Shown: positions 58,327 to 64,000 of the stretch, in pieces | Numbering within the stretch: position 1 is the first letter of the stretch | Layout of the letters: each line of letters opens with the position of its first letter | Origin: Klebsiella planticola ATCC 33531 | GTDB taxonomy: Bacteria; Pseudomonadota; Gammaproteobacteria; Enterobacterales; Enterobacteriaceae | Direction: 5' to 3' | DNA: 64,000 bases | Assembly (NCBI RefSeq): GCF_000735435.1 | Contig: NZ_JMPP01000028.1 | Coordinates: 62,001 to 126,000 of the forward strand | Program-made: the position numbers and the translations under genes | The notes under the pieces: generated by a model | What the model was told of the DNA's origin: nothing | Database searches by the model: none | What the model saw: only the letters and a program-made list of their open reading frames with translations

Positions 58327-59574
58327 TTATCTCTTCAGAATGAAAGGTGGTACATAAAGTTTGCGACACATATCCAGATAATCGGACCACCACTGCATCA
58401 TCGCCTTGCGGGCTTCCAGGTGCTCTGCCTTGTGAATATAAGCCATGCGCACGGTATTACGCTCCTGATGACTCATCTGGCGTTCTACTGCGTCCTTTGC
58501 CCATAAACCCGATTCCATCAGCGCACTGCATGCCATCGCCCGAAAGCCGTGGCCACAGATATCCTTTTTTGTGTCGTAGCCCATCACCCGCAATGCCTTG
58601 TTGACCGTGTTTTCACACATTGGCTTATACGGGTTATGGTCGCCGGGGAAGACCAGTTCATTATTACCGGTGATATCTTTAATCTGTTTCAGAATGGCGA
58701 TGACATGTTCTGAGAGGGGGACGATATGCGGCATTCGCATTTTGGCCCCGCGCCCGGAATAACGCACGCCAATAATGGGTTCTCGCGTCGCGGGTATCGT
58801 CCAGACCCGGTTTTTGAAATCAATCTCTGACCAGCGGGCGAAACGCAGTTCACTGGAGCGAATGAACACATGCAGCATCAGCAGGACGGCATGCCGGGTA
58901 AGTTCGCGGCCCTGATGATATGCCTCAATACGTTCAAGCAGTTCAGGCAGCCGCTCCAGTGGCAGGGCAGGATAGTGCCGTCTGACAGGAGGTGTGGTCA
59001 CGCCGCCAAGGTTTGCTGCCGGGTTAGTATCGATTAACCCCTGATGGACCGCATGGCGCATTATGTTACTCAAGTGCTGCCGCGTGCGGGACGCAACTTC
59101 CAGCAGACCTTTTTCCTCGATCCCTTTCAGCAGGTCAATGAAATGACGGGGTTTAAGTTCTGATACAGGCAGGTTCCCGATAACCGGAAAGATGTGATTG
59201 TTCAGGCTGGCAAGCAGACGGTCAGCGGTATTCTGCGACCATTTCTTATTGCTACTGTGCCAAGCCAGTGCCACCGTTTTAAACATTTTCTCCGGCATGC
59301 GCGAGCCGCGTTCAGCGGCACGTTGCTGCGCCGGGTTGATGTTCAGCGCCAGCATTTTACGGACACCTTCACGCTGCTGTCGCGCATCAGAGAGGGAGAC
59401 GGCAGGATAGGCACCCAGCGCAATGCGGGATTCTTTACCGTTAATACGGTACTTGAGATACCAGTGACGTGAGCCACCCGGCTTGACCAGCAGATACAGA
59501 CCGTGGGAATCGGAGACTTTAAAGGGTTTATCAGAAGGCTTGAGACTACGGATTTTCGCGTCGGTAAGGGACAT
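58327..59574 (-). CDS. int: P4-type tyrosine integrase of island A
   Basis: 415 residues, intact. Nearly the same protein as the HPI integrase at 46245 (few substitutions, different last ~10 residues): MSLTDAKIRSLKPSDKPF start, Arg in SSELRFARW, HGFRAMA, and Tyr of MAYIHKAEHLEARK. It should act on the same 17-bp asn tRNA core. It is adjacent to the intact tRNA-Asn gene, so island A was probably the last of the three to insert, or the array was re-ordered by recombination. Confidence 0.96.
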   Translation of the reverse strand: MSLTDAKIRSLKPSDKPFKVSDSHGLYLLVKPGGSRHWYLKYRINGKESRIALGAYPAVSLSDARQQREGVRKMLALNINPAQQRAAERGSRMPEKMFKTVALAWHSSNKKWSQNTADRLLASLNNHIFPVIGNLPVSELKPRHFIDLLKGIEEKGLLEVASRTRQHLSNIMRHAVHQGLIDTNPAANLGGVTTPPVRRHYPALPLERLPELLERIEAYHQGRELTRHAVLLMLHVFIRSSELRFARWSEIDFKNRVWTIPATREPIIGVRYSGRGAKMRMPHIVPLSEHVIAILKQIKDITGNNELVFPGDHNPYKPMCENTVNKALRVMGYDTKKDICGHGFRAMACSALMESGLWAKDAVERQMSHQERNTVRMAYIHKAEHLEARKAMMQWWSDYLDMCRKLYVPPFILKR

Positions 59575-59751
59575 ATGGGGGTCACTCCATTATCGAACTA
59601 ACCTGACCCCAGATTTGACCACCAATTTTTCCCGATGCGGAAGGTAAAATCAAAATGCACCGGGAAGAGATTTCACGCTAACCTCTTGAATCAATATCAG
59701 ATAAAGCTTCGTAAGGAGGCATGAAAACAGGAAATTGGCTCCTCTGACTGG
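59575..59751. repeat. integrase-upstream/att repeat, copy A
   Basis: 177 bp, nearly identical to 47508-47684, ending in the tRNA gene itself. Together with the integrase genes it forms 1.4-kb direct repeats at 46245-47684 and 58327-59751 that could recombine. Confidence 0.85.
59735..59751. other. att core within the 3' end of tRNA-Asn
   Basis: TTGGCTCCTCTGACTGG: the 17-bp core shared with 47668-47684 and, but for one base, 16897-16912. It rebuilds the tRNA 3' end, so the tRNA stays functional after integration. Confidence 0.93.
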
Positions 59752-59811
59752 ACTCGAACCAGTGACATACGGATTAACAGTCCGCCGTTCTACCGACTGA
59801 ACTACAGAGGA
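59736..59811 (-). tRNA. asnT: tRNA-Asn(GTT)
   Basis: 76 nt with encoded CCA. Acceptor TCCTCTG pairs with CAGAGGA, D arm, anticodon loop CTGTTAATCC with GTT, and T loop GGTTCGAGTCC. Its position next to mtfA and serU is that of asnT in E. coli, a classic HPI target. It is the only complete tRNA-Asn in the window. Confidence 0.97.
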
Positions 59812-59911
59812 ATCGTGTGAACGAGGCGCATACTACTGGCCTGGCATTTTTGTGTCAACACTAAAATTAACTCACTGATTCAAATGGCTAAATTTAACTC
59901 AACTCGTTGTT

Positions 59912-60709
59912 TTAGTGCACAAAATGCCCGTCGTCTGTATCCAGCTGGCCATTCTCACGTAATCTTTGTAAGGGATCCTGACGATAGAAATGGCAAAAAC
60001 GCTGCCAAAGCGCCGGAAAGCGCGGAGCAAACAGCTCTGGTGCGCTAAAGAAATATTCAGATAACACGGCAAAACATTCGGCCGGGTCGGTCGCCGCATA
60101 GGCGTCAATGCTGGCGGCGCTCTCCCCAACCAGATCGATCTCATCCTGAATGTTATTCATCGCCGCGTGGAGGTCGTGCTCCCAGCCAGCGACTTCGCGC
60201 AACGGAATCAGCGGCACGCCGCTGGCGCGATCGCCATTGCGGGTATCCAGCTTATGTGCAACTTCGTGCACGATAAGGTTGAAACCAGATGCATCGAAAG
60301 AGTCCTGAATATCCAGCCAGTTCAGGATAATTGGCCCTTGTTGCCAGCTCTGGCCGGATTGGACGACCCGTTGACTGTGGACCAGACCAATATCGTCTTC
60401 CCATTCATCGTCAACCACAAATGGGGCAGGGTAGATTAGCACCTCGTGGAAGCCATCCAGCCACTCAATGCCAAGCTCAAGAACCGGCAAACAGAACAGC
60501 ATTGCAATGCGGGCGTTTTGCAGCGGAGTGAGTTCAAGCCCTTGCAGGGCAACCAGACGTTTTTGTTGCAGAAAGCGTGCCGCCATCTGCACTAGTTCCT
60601 GCTGTTCTTGTGCAGAAAGATTGGCTAAAACAGGAATGGCAAGCGCGTGTTCCCAGGGCATTTCTGCGTTGCCGGACTCTTCATCTACTTTCCAGGGCCA
60701 TTTAAACAT
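59912..60709 (-). CDS. mtfA: MtfA, Mlc titration factor / zinc peptidase
   Basis: 265 residues, family length. MFKWPWK at the start fits E. coli MIKWPWK, so the second of two tandem ATGs (60709) is chosen. The zinc site HEVAHKLD is near residue 148, with a downstream Glu in the [14 protein letters not shown] segment. MtfA binds the repressor Mlc and so relieves repression of ptsG; it also has aminopeptidase activity. Core gene flanking the tRNA-Asn site, not part of the islands. Confidence 0.97.
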   Translation of the reverse strand: MFKWPWKVDEESGNAEMPWEHALAIPVLANLSAQEQQELVQMAARFLQQKRLVALQGLELTPLQNARIAMLFCLPVLELGIEWLDGFHEVLIYPAPFVVDDEWEDDIGLVHSQRVVQSGQSWQQGPIILNWLDIQDSFDASGFNLIVHEVAHKLDTRNGDRASGVPLIPLREVAGWEHDLHAAMNNIQDEIDLVGESAASIDAYAATDPAECFAVLSEYFFSAPELFAPRFPALWQRFCHFYRQDPLQRLRENGQLDTDDGHFVH

Positions 60710-60799
60710 CATATTGCTCGCAAAGTCGTCACTTGAACATCATTAAAGAGACAGGAACTATTAAAGTGCCAAAGAACCTGGCATTATAGCAACCTCAGC

Positions 60800-60889
60800 G
60801 GAGAGATGCCGGAGCGGCTGAACGGACCGGTCTCGAAAACCGGAGTAGGGGCAACTCTACCGGGGGTTCAAATCCCCCTCTCTCCGCCA
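60800..60889 (+). tRNA. serU: tRNA-Ser(CGA)
   Basis: 90 nt including CCA, with the long variable arm of serine tRNAs (GTAGGGGCAACTCTAC). Acceptor GGAGAGA pairs with TCTCTCC; anticodon CGA in GGTCTCGAAAACC. Matches serU beside mtfA in E. coli. Confidence 0.97.
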
Positions 60890-61136
60890 CTATTCAAACA
60901 CTTACGACAATTCCTTTCAACGACCCGCGTCACACACTTCTATTGTGTTGGTATAACCGAGCGTCGAATGTCCATCAATCATCATCCTCTGATTTCTCGT
61001 TGACGGGAAGAGCTCACCTCGATGATATCGGAATGCTTCCTGCGAGCGGAAGATTTCTGTCCTCATCACTATCGATAAGAGAAGGGCGTTTACTGACGTT
61101 AAGGGAAGACGCGGCGGGCAGAGCAGAAGTCGAATC

Positions 61137-61167
61137 TGAAAAACAAAGCCCGCACACGGCGGGCTTT
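61137..61167 (-). terminator. terminator of the porin gene
   Basis: AAAGCCCGC - ACACG - GCGGGCTTT stem at 61145-61167, followed on the minus strand by GTTTTTC. It lies 16 bp after the porin stop. The rest of 60890-61136 shows no gene. Confidence 0.85.
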
Positions 61168-61182
61168 AAAGCGTAAATCGCA

Positions 61183-62253
61183 TCAGAACTGATAGGTAAT
61201 ACCGACAGCAAACTGATCGTCTTCGGCGGCACCCGTGATGATGCTGTCTTTGTGATCGATCAGGTTAAATTTGTAAGCACTGTAGACATTGAAATTTTTG
61301 TTGAAGTAGTACCAGGTACCCAGTTCGATATAATTCATAATTTCAGCATCCTTGCCGCCGTTTGTGCCGAGATCTTTGCCTTGAGCATAGACATAGCCGA
61401 GAGAAGGGCGCAGACCGAAATCAAACTGGTACTGAACGACGGCCTCGATATTTTGCGTTTTGTTGGCGAAAACGCCGTTGGCCATTGGCGTCATGTTATG
61501 CGATTCGGCATACATCACCGCCGTGTAAATGCTATTGGCGTCATACTTAGCGGCTAAACTCCAGACTTCTGCGTTTTCACCTTTACGGTCTGCCGTCTGC
61601 TCGTCGGTACGGTCTGAATTACTGTAGGCGGCGGCAAAACCAAATCCATCGATACTGTAATCGACCGATGTGCTATAGCCGTCACCGTTAGCTTTTAAAC
61701 GATCGCGGTTATTATTTTTACCCTGGTATTGCAGCCCGATATTCAGGCCGTCAACCAGGCCGAAAAAGTCGCTGTTACGGTAGGTGGCGATCCCGTTGGT
61801 ACGACCCGTCATAAAGTTGTCGGTCGCCACCAGGCCATCGCCACCCCATTCGACCAGCATATCGGTGTAACCCGCCGCGTCATAAACCAGGCCATAGTTA
61901 CGACCATAATCAAATGAGCCGTAGTTGGCGAATTTTAAACCGGCAAACGCCAGACGCGTAGCGCTACCCTGTTCGCCTTCTGGTTTATCCGCTTTGATGT
62001 TGTACTCAAACCGGCCATAGCCAGTCAGGTCACTGTTAATCTGGGTTTCACCTTTGACGCCGAAACGGGCGTAAGTGGTATCCCTGGAGTTGTTGTCACT
62101 GTTGTTGCGATCGGTGTCGGTGAAAATATGTTCACCTACCATTTTGCCGTAGAAATCGAGCTTGTTTCCGTTCTTATTGTAGATTTCTGCCGCATTAACT
62201 GCTCCGGCCAATAGTAATAGCGGAACCAGAAGTGCCAGTGTTTTTCTTTTCAT
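61183..62253 (-). CDS. OmpC/OmpF-family general porin
   Basis: 356 residues from the ATG at 62253 (AAGGGA site); signal peptide MKRKTLALLVPLLLLAGAVNA followed by AEIYNKNGNKLDFYGK, the invariant start of enterobacterial porins. GSFDYGRNYG, the loop-3 segment, TYRNSDFFGLVDGL and the final QFAVGITYQF complete a 16-strand trimeric barrel. The position next to drpB-yedJ-dcm is that of yedS/ompS1, quiescent porins in E. coli and Salmonella, but it is shorter than OmpS1 as I remember it, so no symbol is given. Confidence 0.9.
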   Translation of the reverse strand: MKRKTLALLVPLLLLAGAVNAAEIYNKNGNKLDFYGKMVGEHIFTDTDRNNSDNNSRDTTYARFGVKGETQINSDLTGYGRFEYNIKADKPEGEQGSATRLAFAGLKFANYGSFDYGRNYGLVYDAAGYTDMLVEWGGDGLVATDNFMTGRTNGIATYRNSDFFGLVDGLNIGLQYQGKNNNRDRLKANGDGYSTSVDYSIDGFGFAAAYSNSDRTDEQTADRKGENAEVWSLAAKYDANSIYTAVMYAESHNMTPMANGVFANKTQNIEAVVQYQFDFGLRPSLGYVYAQGKDLGTNGGKDAEIMNYIELGTWYYFNKNFNVYSAYKFNLIDHKDSIITGAAEDDQFAVGITYQF

Positions 62254-62845
62254 TATATATTCCCTTTTAATCATCATTAATATGAATGGAGATGAGTATT
62301 GCAGAAAACAATTTCATACTATCGGTAAGGTTCACTTTTATTTAAAATAAAAATGTAAATAAGTTATATCCAATATTACAAAATGTTTCTATTTGAATTT
62401 TTATATTAAAAAATTATCATTTTGGAATGATGTATTTTTGTTGTTTATTGTTTTCAATAACAATACGTTAAGTGTTTTTGTTGATATATTTATGTCACTA
62501 ATTTTATTTCTATTAATTATGACTGTTGTTTGAATGATTTGGGTGGGTTATTTAACTCATCGATAATGCGCCAGGCTGAAATATGCGTTCGGATTGATGC
62601 AGGTTTTGACGATGGAAAAATATCCCTCAGGTATCTTGCTATTATTATCCGTCGCGGCTTTACGACGATGAACAATAAATCCTGAGATGCTGGCGCGAAA
62701 GCATCGCTATCTCGCGATGGTTAAACGCGGTTGTTCACGGGAGGAAGGTGCTGTTTCGTTATCTTTTTCACAGTATAATGTGACGCGCATCACTTTTTTT
62801 TGGCCATGTGCTGCGGTTTCGTTGTCAGTTAAAGGAGAGGAGTTA
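62254..62845. other. long AT-rich porin upstream region
   Basis: About 590 bp with no credible gene. The half nearest the porin is very AT-rich and probably holds its promoter and regulator sites; OmpR, LeuO and H-NS control is known for ompS1, and applying it here is inference. The other half leads into drpB. Confidence 0.5.
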
Positions 62846-63127
62846 ATGGAGCAGAAAGCGAAACGAAGCCCGGGCGGGAAACTTGCCCTGTGGGTCTTTT
62901 ATGCCTTTTGTGGTTACTTTCTGTGGGCAATGGCGCGCTACTGGTGGGTCGTTGGTAAAATTGAAAGTGTCCCCGGCGCGACAATTGACGGCGATCTGGG
63001 ATCGACGTCAGGTAAGTGGCTTGGTGCTCTGCTCGGTTTTCTTGTGCTGAGCGTTGTCGGCGCCATCCTCGGGGCGATAGCCTGGTACACCCGCCCTGAC
63101 CCCGGGATGCATGAACAACACGATTAA
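62846..63127 (+). CDS. drpB: DrpB (YedR), small division-associated membrane protein
   Basis: 93 residues from the ATG at 62846, chosen for the AAAGGAGAGGAG site; a longer frame from 62687 does not fit the family. Two membrane helices (LALWVFYAFCGYFLWAMARYW and LGALLGFLVLSVVGAILGAIA) with the conserved DLGSTSGKW between them, N-terminus MEQKAKRSPGGK. In E. coli this protein localises to the septum and is non-essential. Followed by yedJ, as in E. coli. Confidence 0.9.
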   Translation: MEQKAKRSPGGKLALWVFYAFCGYFLWAMARYWWVVGKIESVPGATIDGDLGSTSGKWLGALLGFLVLSVVGAILGAIAWYTRPDPGMHEQHD

Positions 63128-63169
63128 AGTTGCTATGCTCAACGCTGACCTTCTCTCAGAGGAACGTGT

Positions 63170-63865
63170 ATGCAACAACTTGACTGGCAGCAACGCTTTG
63201 AAGCCTGGCTTGCGGGACATCTCACCGAGGGCGACTCGGCGCACGACATTTCGCACTTCCGGCGCGTGTGGGGAACCGCACAGCGGCTGGCTGAAGAGAG
63301 TCAAGTCGATCGTCTGGTCATTCTGACCGCCTGTTATTTTCATGACATTGTTAGCCTGCCGAAAAACCATCCCGAGCGCAGCCGCTCCTCGGTGATGGCG
63401 GCAGAAAAAACGCTGGCTATTCTCCAGTCGTCATTCCCGGACTTTCCGTGCGACCGCTATCCTGCCGTTTATCACGCGATTGAAGCGCACAGTTTCAGTG
63501 CCGGTATTTCCCCGCAAAGCGCAGAGGCGAAAATTGTCCAGGATGCCGATCGGCTGGAGGCACTCGGCGCAATTGGACTGGCCCGCGTCTTCGCGGTGTC
63601 CGGGGCACTGAACAACATCTTGTTTGATGCTGACGATCCCTTTGCTGACCGGCGTAAGCTGGATGACAAAAAATATGCGCTGGACCATTTCCAGTGCAAG
63701 CTGTTGCGATTACCCGAGACGATGCAAACGGACAAAGGCAAAGAGATGGCGCTACACAATGCGCGCTTCCTCGTGCAATTTATGGCCAAGCTTAGCGCTG
63801 AGCTTCGCGGCGACCCGCAGTCGGTCGATGAGGCGGTTTTAAGGCGCTTTGAGCCACTGGTCTGA
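63170..63865 (+). CDS. yedJ: YedJ, HD-domain phosphohydrolase
   Basis: 231 residues. HD-domain metal motif: [13 protein letters not shown] (about 25-37), CYFHDIV (about 56-62), HAIEAHSF, and a late [13 protein letters not shown]. The natural substrate is not established. It lies between drpB and dcm, the same order as in E. coli K-12, 42 bp after drpB. Confidence 0.93.
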   Translation: MQQLDWQQRFEAWLAGHLTEGDSAHDISHFRRVWGTAQRLAEESQVDRLVILTACYFHDIVSLPKNHPERSRSSVMAAEKTLAILQSSFPDFPCDRYPAVYHAIEAHSFSAGISPQSAEAKIVQDADRLEALGAIGLARVFAVSGALNNILFDADDPFADRRKLDDKKYALDHFQCKLLRLPETMQTDKGKEMALHNARFLVQFMAKLSAELRGDPQSVDEAVLRRFEPLV

Positions 63866-63921
63866 AACTGCCCGCATGATTTATGGTAATCTCTGCAAAA
63901 TTGTTCGGGCTGGTTGAGGGT

Positions 63922-64000
63922 ATGCCGCAAAATTTATCGAAGGAAAAGAGCCTGTTGTTGCCACCGGAACATGCCGGGGAAGAGGCTCAGGCGCTGCTGC
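63922..64000 (+). CDS. dcm: start of Dcm cytosine methyltransferase (partial)
   Basis: ATG at 63922, 26 codons visible (MPQNLSKEKSLLLPPEHAGE...EAQALL) before the window ends. The N-terminus is only loosely like E. coli Dcm, but the gene after yedJ in this order is dcm, which methylates the second C of CCWGG. The call rests on context. Confidence 0.6.
   Translation, partial: MPQNLSKEKSLLLPPEHAGEEAQALL

Noticed and set aside
60943..61176. 77-codon plus-strand frame between serU and the porin gene
   Set aside because: Runs through the porin terminator hairpin, no ribosome site, no recognisable product.
62612..62675. Short hydrophobic frame (MEKYPSGILLLLSVAALRR) upstream of drpB
   Set aside because: No ribosome site and no family; too short to support.
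1..64000. CRISPR arrays and insertion sequences
   Set aside because: No regularly spaced repeats and no transposase gene were found; the only mobility genes are the three integrases and the T4SS.

Overview
The window comes from the chromosome of an enterobacterium of the Escherichia/Salmonella/Citrobacter group. The right end has core gene order asnT tRNA - mtfA - serU tRNA - OmpC/OmpF-type porin - drpB (yedR) - yedJ - dcm. The proteins are close to, but not identical with, the E. coli and Salmonella versions as I remember them. Citrobacter is my best guess; this is inference, not proof.

Everything left of the intact tRNA-Asn gene (59736-59811) is a head-to-tail array of three islands that used the same tRNA. 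Each has, at its right end, a P4-type tyrosine integrase on the minus strand, a conserved ~175-bp integrase-upstream segment and a copy of the 17-bp tRNA 3'-end core (59735-59751, 47668-47684, 16897-16912). Island A (about 47.7-59.7 kb) carries a catabolic set: LysR regulator, aldehyde dehydrogenase, GMC alcohol oxidase, NCS1 permease, FMO-type monooxygenase, RidA-family protein, DUF1028 protein and M20 deacylase. Island B (about 16.9-47.7 kb) is a compact Yersinia high-pathogenicity island with the full yersiniabactin locus: fyuA, ybtE-T-U, irp1, irp2, ybtA, ybtP-Q-X-S and intB, all full length. It stops about 310 bp beyond fyuA.

Island C (from before position 1 to 16.9 kb) is ICE-like. Its integrase is broken by a one-base deletion. 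It carries a LysR/quinone-oxidoreductase pair, a six-gene flavoenzyme/efflux operon (MFS, two-module GNAT, VAO-type FAD oxidase, acyl-CoA-dehydrogenase-fold oxygenase, SDR, cupin), an A8-tract frameshifted gene, an AlpA-type regulator or excisionase, DUF2857 and TraR/DksA-like genes, and the start of a VirB-type T4SS (virB1, virB2, virB3-B4 fusion, virB5) that runs off the left edge.

How the parts may work together: the ybt locus makes, exports and re-imports yersiniabactin under Fur and YbtA control. Island A looks like uptake and oxidative breakdown of a nitrogen-containing compound, with a layout reminiscent of the Rut pyrimidine pathway but built from different families. Island C could supply the conjugation machinery and an excision factor that islands A and B lack, while A and B supply intact integrases that C lacks. 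The two least familiar systems are the flavoenzyme operon (6.7-13.0 kb) and the island A catabolic cluster (48.2-57.8 kb).
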